From: Cellulomonas sp. KH9 | GTDB lineage: Bacteria > Actinomycetota > Actinomycetes > Actinomycetales > Cellulomonadaceae | Reading direction: 5' to 3' | NCBI RefSeq assembly: GCF_900114185.1 | Contig: NZ_FOSE01000002.1 | Coordinates: 621,909-685,908 of the forward strand | DNA: 64,000 bases | In this document: positions 16,973 through 25,904 of the stretch, piece by piece | How positions within the stretch are numbered: position 1 is the first letter of the stretch | How the letters are laid out: each line of letters opens with the position of its first letter | The notes under the pieces: model-generated | The model's input: only the letters and a program-made list of their open reading frames with translations | What the model was told of the DNA's origin: nothing | Database searches by the model: none | Position numbers and translations under genes: made by a program

Positions 16973-18007
16973 GTGCCCGGGCCGCTGCGGGAGGCCGAGC
17001 GCGGCGCCCGGGCCGTGCTGGACCCCGTGCACTTCGACTACCTCGCCGGCGGGGCCGGTGAGGAGCGGACCCTGACGGACAACGAGGAGGCGTTCGCCCG
17101 CCGCCGGGTGGTGCCGCGCGTGCTGCGCGGCCCGGGAGCCACCGACCTGACGACGGACCTGCCGGGGGTGCGGCTCGCCGCACCGGTCGTGGTCGCGCCG
17201 ACCGCGTTCCACCGCCTGGCGCACCCGGACGGCGAGGCCGCGACGGCGCGGGGCGTGCGCGCGGCCGGCGGGCTGCTCACCGTGAGCACCATGTCGACCG
17301 TCGCGCTCGAGGACGTCGCCGCGACGGGCGCCACCACGTGGTTCCAGCTGTACGTGCAGCCGGACCGCGCGTTCACGGCGGCGCTCGTCGCCCGCGCGGA
17401 GGCGGCCGGCTGCCGGGCCCTGGTCGTCACCGTGGACTCCCCGGTGCGCGGCCGCCACGCGCGCGACGCACGGCACGGCTTCACCGACCTGCCCGCCGGT
17501 CTGGTGTGCGAGAACCTCCGGGACGCCGACGGGCGGGTGCGCGAGCTGGTCGTCGACGCGGACCTCGGGTGGGACGCCGTGGCGTGGCTGCGCACCACCA
17601 CGACCCTGCCCGTGCTCGTCAAGGGCGTGCTGCACCCCGCCGACGCGCGGCTGGCGGTCGAGCACGGCGTCGACGGCGTCGTGGTCTCCAACCACGGCGG
17701 CCGCCAGCTCGACGGCACGGTCAGCTCGCTCGACGCGCTGCCCGGCGTGGTCGCCGCGGTCGACGGGCGGGTGCCGGTGCTGCTCGACGGCGGGGTGCGT
17801 CGCGGCGTCGACGTGCTCGTGGCGCTCGCGACGGGGGCGGACGCGGTGATGGTCGGCCGGCCCGTGCTGTGGGGACTCGCACAGGGCGGGGCGGACGGGG
17901 TCCGGTCGGTGCTGACGGACCTCGTCGACGACCTCGCCCACGCCATGGCGCTCGCGGGGGCGCACCGACCGCGCGACCTCACCCCCGACCTGGTGACGGT
18001 CCCGTGA
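16973..18007 (+). CDS. FMN-dependent alpha-hydroxy-acid oxidase/dehydrogenase
   Basis: A 344-residue member of the glycolate/lactate/mandelate oxidase family, which oxidises 2-hydroxy acids to 2-keto acids. All active-site residues can be seen: Tyr23 in FDYLAGGAGEE, Tyr127 in FQLYVQP, Lys217 in LVKGVL, and His241 and Arg244 in SNHGGRQLDG. The FMN-phosphate loop is LLDGGVRRG...GADAVMVGRP. The GTG start at 16973 lies 1 base past the previous stop, and the stop overlaps the P450 start. In a tyrosine-derived pathway a mandelate- or aryl-lactate-type hydroxy acid is plausible, like p-hydroxymandelate oxidase in hydroxyphenylglycine synthesis. Ordinary L-lactate oxidation is possible but less expected in this operon. 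Confidence 0.9.
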   Translation: MPGPLREAERGARAVLDPVHFDYLAGGAGEERTLTDNEEAFARRRVVPRVLRGPGATDLTTDLPGVRLAAPVVVAPTAFHRLAHPDGEAATARGVRAAGGLLTVSTMSTVALEDVAATGATTWFQLYVQPDRAFTAALVARAEAAGCRALVVTVDSPVRGRHARDARHGFTDLPAGLVCENLRDADGRVRELVVDADLGWDAVAWLRTTTTLPVLVKGVLHPADARLAVEHGVDGVVVSNHGGRQLDGTVSSLDALPGVVAAVDGRVPVLLDGGVRRGVDVLVALATGADAVMVGRPVLWGLAQGGADGVRSVLTDLVDDLAHAMALAGAHRPRDLTPDLVTVP

Positions 18008-19335
18008 CGACGGCGCTCGCGGTCCTCGCGGCGGCGGTGGTGCTCTGGACGCTGCCGCGGTGGCTGCCACGCACGGTCGTGCGCCTGCGCGAGCGGGTGT
18101 TCGCCCGGGTCAACGGCGCCGAGGGCATCCCCGTGCCGGGCCCGCTGGTCGGCGCGGAGCACTTCGAGGACGTCTACTCGCACCCCGCCGCCGACGGGCG
18201 CAGCGCCGGCGCCGGGCTGTCGGACCTCTTCTGGTACTGGCTGGCACCCGGGCCGCACATGCACCAGGAGCACCTCGAGCCCGGTGAGCGCTACCGGACG
18301 GTCGCCCGCACGACGCGCCAGGTCCTGGCGGTGCGGCACGAGCGCAGCGACGAGCTCGCGACCGCGGCCGTCCGCCGCGCGCTGGACGCCCTGCCGGCGG
18401 ACCGCACGACCCGCGTACGGCTGCGCGACCTGCTGATGCCCGTGTGGGCCGAGGTCTACCACGAGCTGGTCTTCGCCGAGCCGTGCCCGCGCGACGCCCG
18501 GGACCTCGTGGTCGGCAACGCCGACGACGTCGTCACGGCCCTCAAGTGCACCGGGCTGCGGCACCTGGACCGGCGCGACCGGCTCACCGCGTACCTGCAG
18601 GCCCGGATCGAGGCGGGCACGTGCCCGGTGGTGCTGCCACCGCCGTTCACCGCGCAGGAGACCGCCTGGTACCTGCAGGGCGCGTTCTTCAACACCGCGG
18701 TCGTGCAGATGTCGGAGGCCGCCGCGCACGTCCTGCTCTGCGCGGGCGACCACGCACCGGCACGGGGCCAGGTCGACGACGACGAGGCGCTGGACCGGAT
18801 CGTCGACGAGACGCTGCGGGTGCACCCGCTGTTCGGCATCGCGCACCGCATCACGTCCGCGCCGATCGACGTCGGCGACGTGACGCTGCCGACGGGTTCG
18901 GTGCTGCTGTTCAACTACCTCGCGTACCAGCGCACCGGCACCGCACCCGACGACGCGTTCGACCCCGAGCGCTGGCGGACCCTGCGCCCGCGCGACGCGC
19001 ACTTCATCCCGTTCGGCGTCACCGCGAACCGGGCCTGCCCCGCACGCGGGTCGGCGCCCGTCATGCTGCGCGCCGTGCTGCGCGAGGTGCTCCGCCGCTA
19101 CGACGTGACGTCCAGCGCCGCGCACACGCGGTCGCTGCCGAACCGCGGCCCCGCCTACCTCACGCCGGCCGGCGCCCCCGCACCGGGACGCGTGCGGCTG
19201 GCCGCCATGCGGCTGGCCGACCGGTGGGCCGACGTCGGGCGGTCCGTGCAGCAGCTGGTGCTCGGCACCGTCATGGTCCTCGACGCCCGTCGACGCCGTC
19301 CCTGCACCACCTACTTCCGGGAGGTCCGCGCATGA
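18004..19335 (+). CDS. Divergent cytochrome P450 with N-terminal membrane anchor
   Basis: A 443-residue P450-like protein. Residues 1-20 are a hydrophobic helix followed by a basic Pro-rich linker and GIPVPGPL, a layout like eukaryotic microsomal P450s and rare in bacteria. The K-helix motif is E269-T-L-R272 and the meander is FDPERW. The haem loop is PFGVTANRACPARG with Cys345, one residue longer than the usual PFGxGxRxC and lacking its second Gly. The I-helix region (about residues 222-240, QGAFFNTAVVQMSEA) lacks the AGxDT oxygen-activation motif. Such features occur in P450s that rearrange peroxides or do not use O2 in the normal way. It is coupled by 4-base overlaps to the genes on both sides. 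Confidence 0.85.
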   Translation: MTTALAVLAAAVVLWTLPRWLPRTVVRLRERVFARVNGAEGIPVPGPLVGAEHFEDVYSHPAADGRSAGAGLSDLFWYWLAPGPHMHQEHLEPGERYRTVARTTRQVLAVRHERSDELATAAVRRALDALPADRTTRVRLRDLLMPVWAEVYHELVFAEPCPRDARDLVVGNADDVVTALKCTGLRHLDRRDRLTAYLQARIEAGTCPVVLPPPFTAQETAWYLQGAFFNTAVVQMSEAAAHVLLCAGDHAPARGQVDDDEALDRIVDETLRVHPLFGIAHRITSAPIDVGDVTLPTGSVLLFNYLAYQRTGTAPDDAFDPERWRTLRPRDAHFIPFGVTANRACPARGSAPVMLRAVLREVLRRYDVTSSAAHTRSLPNRGPAYLTPAGAPAPGRVRLAAMRLADRWADVGRSVQQLVLGTVMVLDARRRRPCTTYFREVRA

Positions 19336-20597
19336 CACCGGTCGAGCTCGCACCCCGATTCTTCCTCGCAGTGGTCGTCATCCTGCTCGTGTGCCGCGGC
19401 GTGTCGTGGCTGCTGGGCCGCGTCGGGCAGCCACCCGTCGTCGGCGAGATGGTGGCCGGGGTGCTCCTCGGCCCGTCCCTGCTGGGCCTGTTCCTGCCGG
19501 GCGTGCAGGAGTCGCTGTTCCCCGACGACCTGCGGCCCGTCCTGTTCGTCGTCGGGCAGGTGGGGCTCGTCCTGCTGATGTTCCACGCGGGGTACGCGTT
19601 CACCGCCCGGCGCTCCGACGGCCTGGCCCGCACCGCGGCAGCCGTGTCGCTCGCGGGCGTCACCGGGCCGCTGGTCCTCGGCGTCGCGCTCGTGCTGCTC
19701 GCCGCGGGGCACGTCCCGCTGCAGCCCGACGGCGTCCCGGTGGGCGTCGTCGCCGCGTTCGTGGGGGTGGCGCTGGCGATCACGGCGTTCCCGATGCTCG
19801 CGCGGATCATCACCGAGCGGGGGCAGGCCGGCACCCGCCACGGGACGATCGCGCTCGCGAGCGGTGCGGTGGACGACGTCGTCGCCTGGGTGCTGCTCGC
19901 GGTGGTGCTGGCCGTGGCGACCGGCAGCCCGGGGCCGGCGCTCGTCACCGTCGGCGGTGCGCTGGTGTTCGTGGCCGTCGTGGTGTTCGTGGCCCGTCCC
20001 GGCATGCGCCGCCTCATGGGGAGCCCGCGCGTGGACGACGGCGCGCGCCTGCTCGGCACGGTGGCCGTGCTGTTCGGCGCGGCGTGGTTCACCGACGAGA
20101 TCGGGCTGTACGCGGTCTTCGGCGCGTTCGCGCTCGGCCTCGCCGTCCCGCGGGTGCCTGCCGCCGACCGCGTCGTGGGTTCCCTCACGCCGGTGACGGG
20201 GGTCCTCGTCCCGCTGTTCTTCACGTACTCCGGCCTGAACACGCAGTTCGGGCTGTTCACGGATCCGACGGTGCTGCTGTTCGCCGTGGCGTGCGTGGTC
20301 GTGGCGGTCGCAGGGAAGTTCGGCGCCTGCTGGGCAGCGGCTCGGCGCCGTGGTGAGCCGCAGGGGGTCGCGCTGCGCGTCGCGTCCCTCATGAACGCCC
20401 GCGGGCTGATGCAGCTCATCGCGCTGAACATCGGCCTGGAGGCCGGCATCGTAGGCCCTGCCCTGTTCACCGTCCTCGTGCTGGTCGCGCTCGTGACCAC
20501 GGTGATGACCAGCCCGTTGCTGTCCTGGGTCGAGCGCCGTCACCCTCTCGTGGAGCCCACGCCGGCCGCGGTGGAGGCCGAGCGGGTGACATCGTGA
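19332..20597 (+). CDS. CPA2-family cation/proton antiporter
   Basis: A 421-residue membrane protein with about 12 hydrophobic segments and the Na+/H+ exchanger fold. The ion-site motif [13 protein letters not shown] has the paired Asp of the CPA superfamily, and [20 protein letters not shown] is the typical CPA2 N-terminal signature. It lacks the C-terminal RCK/TrkA regulatory domain of KefB/C. Its ATG overlaps the P450 stop, so it is part of the lyase operon. It may balance protons or potassium for that pathway or move a charged product; both are inference. It is followed by a two-component system with its own promoter. Confidence 0.9.
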   Translation: MTPVELAPRFFLAVVVILLVCRGVSWLLGRVGQPPVVGEMVAGVLLGPSLLGLFLPGVQESLFPDDLRPVLFVVGQVGLVLLMFHAGYAFTARRSDGLARTAAAVSLAGVTGPLVLGVALVLLAAGHVPLQPDGVPVGVVAAFVGVALAITAFPMLARIITERGQAGTRHGTIALASGAVDDVVAWVLLAVVLAVATGSPGPALVTVGGALVFVAVVVFVARPGMRRLMGSPRVDDGARLLGTVAVLFGAAWFTDEIGLYAVFGAFALGLAVPRVPAADRVVGSLTPVTGVLVPLFFTYSGLNTQFGLFTDPTVLLFAVACVVVAVAGKFGACWAAARRRGEPQGVALRVASLMNARGLMQLIALNIGLEAGIVGPALFTVLVLVALVTTVMTSPLLSWVERRHPLVEPTPAAVEAERVTS

Positions 20598-20608
20598 CCA
20601 CGGAAGTG

Positions 20609-20638
20609 TTACTCAAGTCACACCAGATGTGCCATTGT
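20609..20638 (+). promoter_or_regulatory. Promoter for the two-component system
   Basis: TTACTC, 18 nt, then CATTGT, with 6 nt to the ATG at 20645. The stretch 20598-20644 is clearly AT-richer than its surroundings, arguing that it is promoter and not coding. A CACA-N5-TGTG inverted repeat lies in the spacer. Confidence 0.5.
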
Positions 20639-20644
20639 CAGGAC

Positions 20645-21313
20645 ATGTCAGGACGATCCCACCGCCTCCTCGTCGTCGAGGACGACCGCGAGCTCAACGA
20701 CATGCTGACCGAGACCCTGACCGACGAGGGGTACCTCGTCGACCAGGCGCGCGACGGCCACCGCGCGCTGCACCTCGGCCTGACACGCCCCTACGACGTC
20801 CTCGTCGTCGACCGCCGGCTGCCCGCGGTGGACGGCCTGGACCTGCTGCGGCGGCTGCGCTCACGCGCCGTCGTGGCACGGGCACTGGTGCTCACCGCGC
20901 TGGGCACGGTCGCCGACCGGGTCGCCGGCCTCGACGCCGGGGCCGACGACTACCTCGTCAAGCCGTTCGAGCTGGACGAGCTCAGCGCCCGCATCCGCGC
21001 ACTGTGCCGCCGCGTCGACGAGGCCGACACCCACCTGCCGGTCGGCGAGGCGTCGCTCGACCTCGTGACCCGCCAGGTCGTCCTGCCGGGCGGCCGGTGC
21101 GTGGACCTCTCGACGCGCGAGCACGCGCTGCTGCGCACCCTCGCGGAGCGGCCACGCACCGTGCACACGCGCGCGGAGCTGCGCCGCGTCGTGTTCCAGG
21201 ACACCGAGGCGGCGTCCATCGTCGACACCTACGTGTACTACCTGCGCCGCAAGCTCGGACGCGACGCCGTGCGCACCGTCCGCGGCGCCGGCTACCGGCT
21301 GGGCACGCTGTGA
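20645..21313 (+). CDS. OmpR/PhoB-type response regulator
   Basis: A 222-residue regulator with a receiver domain (acidic pair in [10 protein letters not shown], phospho-acceptor Asp in [16 protein letters not shown], Lys in [13 protein letters not shown]) and a C-terminal winged helix ending [11 protein letters not shown]...[18 protein letters not shown] at 20594 would overlap the antiporter stop but adds an untypical AT-rich N-terminus. The ATG at 20645, with a -10 hexamer 6 nt upstream, is preferred. The stop overlaps the kinase start. Its position suggests it may control the lyase operon or respond to the product or ion state; this is inference. Confidence 0.93.
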   Translation: MSGRSHRLLVVEDDRELNDMLTETLTDEGYLVDQARDGHRALHLGLTRPYDVLVVDRRLPAVDGLDLLRRLRSRAVVARALVLTALGTVADRVAGLDAGADDYLVKPFELDELSARIRALCRRVDEADTHLPVGEASLDLVTRQVVLPGGRCVDLSTREHALLRTLAERPRTVHTRAELRRVVFQDTEAASIVDTYVYYLRRKLGRDAVRTVRGAGYRLGTL

Positions 21314-22608
21314 ACCCGCCCACGCCCGAGGACCGCGTCCTGCGGCGGGCGCGACTGCGCATCGGCGCCCTCGTCGGCCTCGTCATCGCGGTGCTGCTCG
21401 CCCTGGCCGGGGCCATCTCCTACGGGCTGCTGCTGCACAGCCAGGAGCGCCAGATCGACGGTGAGCTCGCGTGGGGCGTCGAGCACGGCACCATCGCCGG
21501 ACCGCCCGCGTGCAGCTGGATCATCACGTACGACGGCACCGCCGTGGACAACGGCGTCGCCGCCCCGCCGGACGGCTTCCCGCTCACCGACGCGCTGCGC
21601 GAGGTGCACGCGACCGGTGTCCCCCAGGACACCCGCGTCGCACAGGACGGCACCGTCTACTTCGTGCGCACCGCGCCGCAGGGCGACCACGTCGTGCAGG
21701 CCGTCTTCGACGCCCGGTTCCAGCTGGCCGACCGCCGGCACCTGCTCATCGCGTTCGGCGTCGCGGCCGCTGCGGGCGCGCTCGCGGCCGTCGTCGGCGG
21801 TGTGGTCGTCGGGCGCCGCGCCGTCGCCCCGCTGGCCGAGGCCCTGCAGCGCCAACGGCGGTTCGTCGCCGACGCCAGCCACGAGCTGCGCACGCCGATC
21901 GCCCAGGTGCACGCCCGCGCCCAGCTGCTCGAGCGTCGCGCCCGCGCCGCGGACGACGACGTCCAGGCGCGCGACCTCGACCGGCTCGTCGTCACGACCC
22001 GGCGCCTCGGGGAGATCGTCGACGAGCTGCTCCTGTCCGCACGGCTCACGGCCGCGCAGGACACGGCCACGACCCGCCCGGACAGCACCCACGTCGACCT
22101 CGCCGCCCTCGTCGAGGAGGCGGTCGCGAACGACGCGGCACGGGCCGCAGCACAGGGCGTGAGCGTCACCGCGCTCACCGACCCCGACGTGCCACCCGTC
22201 GTGGGTGTCGCGTCCGCCCTGCGACGCGTCGTCGCCGAGCTGGTCTCCAACGCGCTGTCGCACACCCCGCCCGCGGGACGCGTGGTCGTGTCCGTGACGG
22301 CGGTCGAGCAGCGGGGCGTCGTCGAGCTTGTCGTCACCGACACCGGCGAGGGGTTCGACCCGCTGGACGCCGAGCGGATCTTCGACCGCTTCCACCGCGG
22401 ACCCGGGGACGAGGAGCGGCGCTTCGGGCTGGGGCTCGCGCTGCTGCGCGAGGTCGTCACCAGCCACGGTGGCACGATCCAGGCGGTCAGCGGTCCCGGC
22501 GGTGGCGCGACGTTCACCGTGCTTCTGCCCGCCGTGGCCGCCGCGCCGGTCGGCGTCGACCGCGCCGACGAGGCACGGGAGGCGCGGCGGACGCCCGCGC
22601 GGCTCTGA
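21310..22608 (+). CDS. Membrane sensor histidine kinase
   Basis: A 432-residue kinase. Two membrane helices (about residues 15-38 and 140-165) flank a roughly 100-residue external sensor containing [13 protein letters not shown]. It is followed by a short HAMP-like linker, the phospho-acceptor H-box [20 protein letters not shown], an N-box [14 protein letters not shown]1 VTDTGEGF and G2 RFGLGLALL. The GTG start overlaps the regulator stop (GTGA), so the pair is co-translated. A single Cys in the sensor is notable but its role is unknown. The gene converges on the RNase P RNA gene 13 bp downstream. Confidence 0.93.
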   Translation: MNPPTPEDRVLRRARLRIGALVGLVIAVLLALAGAISYGLLLHSQERQIDGELAWGVEHGTIAGPPACSWIITYDGTAVDNGVAAPPDGFPLTDALREVHATGVPQDTRVAQDGTVYFVRTAPQGDHVVQAVFDARFQLADRRHLLIAFGVAAAAGALAAVVGGVVVGRRAVAPLAEALQRQRRFVADASHELRTPIAQVHARAQLLERRARAADDDVQARDLDRLVVTTRRLGEIVDELLLSARLTAAQDTATTRPDSTHVDLAALVEEAVANDAARAAAQGVSVTALTDPDVPPVVGVASALRRVVAELVSNALSHTPPAGRVVVSVTAVEQRGVVELVVTDTGEGFDPLDAERIFDRFHRGPGDEERRFGLGLALLREVVTSHGGTIQAVSGPGGGATFTVLLPAVAAAPVGVDRADEAREARRTPARL

Positions 22609-22621
22609 CCCGCGAGGGCGG

Positions 22622-23010
22622 ATGAGTCAGCCGGTACGCCGGGTTCTGTCCCCGCGCGCGGTCTCCCCCGCGCGGGTGGCGACCATCCATCTACGACGTA
22701 CGTTGCCGCACGCCTCCAGCGGCCTACCCGGGAGCTCGGGCGGGCAACCCTCGAACGCTCCCTGTCTGGCCTTGCTCCGGGTGGGGTTTGCCGAGCCGCA
22801 CCGGTCACCCGGTGCGCTGGTGGTCTCTTGCACCACCGTTTCACCCTTACCCCGTCGTCCCGGCGAACCGGTCCGTCGTGGCGGTCTGTTCTCTGTGGCA
22901 CTGTCCCGCGGGTCACCCCGGGTGGGCGTTACCCACCACCCTGCCCTACGGAGCCCGGACGTTCCTCGGCGGGACCCGAGGGTCCCGACGCGGCCGCCTG
23001 GCTGACTCAT
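22622..23010 (-). ncRNA. rnpB: RNase P RNA, bacterial type A
   Basis: The minus-strand RNA begins GAGTCAGCC and ends GGCTGACTC, the pairing P1 ends of RNase P RNA. Near the 5' end is GAGGAACGTCCGGGCTCC, and near the 3' end is ACAGAACCCGGCGTACC, both hallmarks of the catalytic core. Inside are GGTAAGGGTGAAACGGTGGTG and AGAGACCACCAGC blocks. Length is about 389 nt. It processes the 5' ends of tRNA precursors. Exact ends are estimated from the P1 pairing. Confidence 0.95.
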
Positions 23011-23032
23011 CCGCGTGGTCAGCCTACCCGCG

Positions 23033-23416
23033 TCACACGTCCACGCGGTACGACAGGCTCAGCTCGTCGCCCGCGACGCCGCGGATGCCCCAGTGCGTCG
23101 GCGGGCTCTCGAGGACCACGACCTCCAGGTCGTCGGGCGCCAGCCCGAGGGCGGGTGCCACGTCGTCGAAGAAGGCCGCGACCAGCGCCCGCACCGCCGC
23201 CGGGCTGCGGCCCGTGAAGCAGACGACCTCGACGACGAGGTACTCCGGGCCCCGCGGCGCGACCAGGTCCTCGTCGTCGAGCAGCAGGAACCGGTGGAAC
23301 CGCTTGTCCGCGGGCAGCCCCCACGCGCCCACGAGGGCGCCGTGGACGGCGTCCGAGACCTCGCTCCGCCGGTCGGCCCACACCGAGCGCCGCCCGTACA
23401 CCTTGACCTGTGCCAT
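23033..23416 (-). CDS. Tautomerase-superfamily protein lacking Pro-1
   Basis: A 127-residue protein with the double beta-alpha-beta layout of the tautomerase_2 family (LPADKRFHRFLLLDDED, then VVEVVCFTGRSPAAVRAL and APDDLEVVVLESP). Known tautomerases of this fold use an N-terminal proline as catalytic base. Here the ATG at 23416 is followed by Ala (MAQVKVYG), so after Met removal the N-terminus would be alanine. Either this is a non-tautomerase branch or it works by another residue. The gene is upstream of rnpB on the same strand and divergent from yaaA. Confidence 0.75.
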   Translation of the reverse strand: MAQVKVYGRRSVWADRRSEVSDAVHGALVGAWGLPADKRFHRFLLLDDEDLVAPRGPEYLVVEVVCFTGRSPAAVRALVAAFFDDVAPALGLAPDDLEVVVLESPPTHWGIRGVAGDELSLSYRVDV

Positions 23417-23456
23417 CTCACACCCTCGGGACGTGGGGACTGCGGGGCGACCAACG

Positions 23457-23462
23457 TACCCT
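23457..23462 (+). promoter_or_regulatory. -10 element for leaderless yaaA
   Basis: TACCCT with 6 nt to GTG 23469; this supports that GTG over the one at 23475. Confidence 0.5.
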
Positions 23463-23468
23463 CGTGCG

Positions 23469-24251
23469 GTGCTCGTGCTGCTGCCGCCCTCGGAGGGCAA
23501 GACGCCCGCACCGCCGACCGCTCCGCCGCTCGACCTGGACGCCCTGTCCCACGGCGGCCTGACGCCGGTGCGCGAGAAGGTCCTCGACGCACTGGTGGCG
23601 GTGAGCGGCCGACCCGACGCGTGCGACGTCCTCGGCGTGTCCGCCGGGCTGGCCGACGAGGTCGCCCGCAACGTCGGCCTGCGCGGGGCACCCGCGGCCC
23701 GCGCGTCACGGGTCTACACCGGTGTGCTCTACGGGGCCGCCGGCCTCGACGCGCTGACGCCCGCCGCGCGGGCGCGCGCCGTCGGGAGCGTGCGCGTCGT
23801 CTCGGCCCTGTGGGGCCTGCTGACGGTCGACGACGTCGTCCCGGCGTACCGCCTGTCCATGGGCACCGACCTGCCCGGCATCGGGCCGCTGGCGGCCGCG
23901 TGGCGCGGTCCCCTGGGCGTCGAGCTGGGGGACGCCGCCGACGGCGGGCTCGTCGTCGACTGCCGCTCGGCCGCCTACCGCGCCGCCTGGACGCCGCCGG
24001 CCGGCGCCTGCTGGGTCGACGTCCGCGTGCTGCGCGAGGTCGACGGGCGGCGCTCCGTCGTCTCCCACCACGCCAAGCACACGCGCGGGGTCCTGACGCG
24101 CCACCTGGTGACCCGCCGCGGCCGTGCGCCGCGGGACGCCGAGGAGCTCGCCGACGCCGCGAGCGCCCTGGTGGGCGGCGCGCTGCACGCCGTCGAGCTC
24201 GGCCCGGTGCCGCGGCGCGGCGCCCGCATGCTCTCCCTCGTCGTCACCTGA
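23469..24251 (+). CDS. yaaA: Peroxide stress protein YaaA (DUF328)
   Basis: A 260-residue YaaA homolog. The family signature LLPPSEGKT is at residues 4-12, followed by YTGVLYGAAGLDAL, the RLSMGTDLPG segment and a C-terminal SHHAKHTRG that belong to the conserved DNA-binding helix-hairpin-like fold. In E. coli YaaA limits free intracellular iron during hydrogen peroxide stress. The GTG start at 23469 has TACCCT 6 nt upstream and no ribosome-binding site. It converges with the phosphatase gene, only 20 bp away. Confidence 0.93.
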   Translation: MLVLLPPSEGKTPAPPTAPPLDLDALSHGGLTPVREKVLDALVAVSGRPDACDVLGVSAGLADEVARNVGLRGAPAARASRVYTGVLYGAAGLDALTPAARARAVGSVRVVSALWGLLTVDDVVPAYRLSMGTDLPGIGPLAAAWRGPLGVELGDAADGGLVVDCRSAAYRAAWTPPAGACWVDVRVLREVDGRRSVVSHHAKHTRGVLTRHLVTRRGRAPRDAEELADAASALVGGALHAVELGPVPRRGARMLSLVVT

Positions 24252-24271
24252 CCGCCGTCACCTGACGTCCG

Positions 24272-25111
24272 TCACCAGCCCTCGCTGGGCGCCCCGGCCA
24301 CCGCGATCTCGTCGCGGCGGTCACCGAAGAGCCGGATGATGCTCACCGATGCCGGCGCCACGCGCAGCTGGCTCCAGGTGCCGGGGTCGACACCCAGGGT
24401 CACGCCGAGCGCCGCGCGGATCGCCACCGCGTGGGAGACCACGACCACGGTCCGGCTGCCGCCCGCGCGCAGCGCGTCCAGACCCGCGCGCAGGCGCACG
24501 CCGACGTCCTCGATGGACTCACCGCCGCCCGGGGGTCGCAGACGCCCCGTGGTGTGCCACGGCTCGAGCCTGCCGGGCCAGCGCTCCTCGATCTGCTCGG
24601 ACGTCAGCCCCTGCCAGTGGCCGAAGTGCGCCTCCTGGAAGGCGGGGTCCGTCCGGACGGGCAGCCCCAGGCGCTCGGCCACGACGCCCGCGGTCTCCTG
24701 CGTGCGGATCATCGGCGAGGCGACGATCTCGGAGGGGTACGCGATGTCGCCCCACAGGTCGCGACCCACCCGGTGGACGAGGGCCGCGGCGGCCGCCGCC
24801 TGCTGCCGCCCGCGCTCGTCCAGCGACGGTCCGGGCTCGGACGAGCCCGAGTAGCCGCGCGAGACCGTCATGGTGGTCTGCCCGTGGCGCACCAGCACGA
24901 CGGTCGTCGGCTCGTCGTCGTCGAAGCGCGGCACGCTGCCGGACGGGCGGTCGGCCCGACGCCGGGTGCCGGGGGCCGCCGAGGCACCCGACCCCGCCGG
25001 GTCCGCCGCCGACGCCGCGAGCGCGTCGGCGGGCGAGGGGTCCGGGGCGTGCGCGTGCGCCCCGTGGCGGTCGTCGGCGGGCCGGTCGTCGCGAGGCGGT
25101 GTGCTGGTCAC
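24272..25111 (-). CDS. Histidine phosphatase (phosphoglycerate mutase-like) with disordered N-terminus
   Basis: A 279-residue protein. The phosphatase domain begins near residue 72 with VVLVRHGQTTMTVSRGYSG (phospho-acceptor His), continues with SPMIRTQETA, and has the second catalytic His in VVVVSHAVAIRAALG. The first 70 residues are low-complexity, rich in Ala, Asp, His and Pro. In mycobacteria and relatives the same position (after the Nif3 and zinc-ribbon genes) holds a fused RNase HI-acid phosphatase, the latter acting as an alpha-ribazole phosphatase. Here the RNase H half is absent and only a disordered tail remains. It is the last gene of the ADH-Nif3-zinc ribbon operon, 58 bp after the previous stop. 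Confidence 0.88.
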   Translation of the reverse strand: MTSTPPRDDRPADDRHGAHAHAPDPSPADALAASAADPAGSGASAAPGTRRRADRPSGSVPRFDDDEPTTVVLVRHGQTTMTVSRGYSGSSEPGPSLDERGRQQAAAAAALVHRVGRDLWGDIAYPSEIVASPMIRTQETAGVVAERLGLPVRTDPAFQEAHFGHWQGLTSEQIEERWPGRLEPWHTTGRLRPPGGGESIEDVGVRLRAGLDALRAGGSRTVVVVSHAVAIRAALGVTLGVDPGTWSQLRVAPASVSIIRLFGDRRDEIAVAGAPSEGW

Positions 25112-25169
25112 GCCTGCAGTCTTCGCCGTGGACGGCCGGCGGTCCAGCGCGCCGCGCCCGCGCGCGACG

Positions 25170-25904
25170 TCAGTCCGTGAGCCTCACGAGGATCCGACCG
25201 CACTCCTCGCACCGCACCACCGCGTCGACGGGCCGGGCACGGATCGCCTCGAGGTCGAGCGGGTTGAGCTCGAGCCGGCACCCCTCGCACCGGTTGCCGC
25301 GCAACGCGGCGGCCCCGCTGCCGCCCAGCTGACCGCGCAGGCGCTCGTAGAGGGCGACGAGCGCGCCGTCGAGGCCGTCGGCGGTGCGCTCGCGCTCGGC
25401 GCGCACCCGTGCGGCCTCCGCGTCGACCTCGGCATAGCCCGCGTCGCGCTCTGCGACGACCCGGTCGCGGTCCTCGACCAGCGCGGCACGCGCCTGCTCC
25501 AGGTCGCGCAGCACCGCCTCGTGCGCCTCGAGCCGCTCCATCACCTCGAGCTCCACGTCCTCCAGGTGCGACTGCCGGGCCGCGAGGCTCGCCAGCTCGC
25601 TGGTGAGCGCCTGCGCGTCCTTGGCACCCACCTGACCGCCGTCGAGCCGCTGCTGGTCGCGCGTGGCGCGGCTGCGCACCTGGTCGACGTCGGCCTCGGC
25701 CTTGGCCACCTCCGTGCGCAGGTCCGACGCCGCCGTGCGGGACGTCACCAGCGCGGTCTCGAGGTCCGCGAGGCGGGAGTCGAGCTCGACGAGGCGGGCG
25801 AGCGCAGGCAGGCTGCGCCGCTTGTGCGCGAGCTGGGCGAGTCGGGTGTCGAGCTCCTGGACGTCGAGGAGTCGGCGCTGGTCGGCGGCGGGGGCGCTGC
25901 TCAC
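25170..25904 (-). CDS. Zinc-ribbon coiled-coil protein (CdsZ-like)
   Basis: A 244-residue protein: residues 5-180 form a long alpha-helical coiled coil rich in Leu, Ala, Arg and Glu, followed by a C4 zinc ribbon with two Cys pairs (GNRCEGCRLEL and VVRCEECGRILV). This is the layout of the CT398/CdsZ-type proteins that pair with Nif3 proteins across Actinobacteria. A scaffold or nucleic-acid-binding role has been proposed for the family but is not settled. GTG at 25904 has GGAAGGAA upstream and overlaps the Nif3 stop by 4 bases. Confidence 0.9.
   Translation of the reverse strand: MSSAPAADQRRLLDVQELDTRLAQLAHKRRSLPALARLVELDSRLADLETALVTSRTAASDLRTEVAKAEADVDQVRSRATRDQQRLDGGQVGAKDAQALTSELASLAARQSHLEDVELEVMERLEAHEAVLRDLEQARAALVEDRDRVVAERDAGYAEVDAEAARVRAERERTADGLDGALVALYERLRGQLGGSGAAALRGNRCEGCRLELNPLDLEAIRARPVDAVVRCEECGRILVRLTD

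Noticed and set aside
20594..20644. GTG 20594 as start of the response regulator
   Set aside because: It would add 17 residues from an AT-rich promoter-like stretch; ATG 20645 has a -10 hexamer at the leaderless distance.
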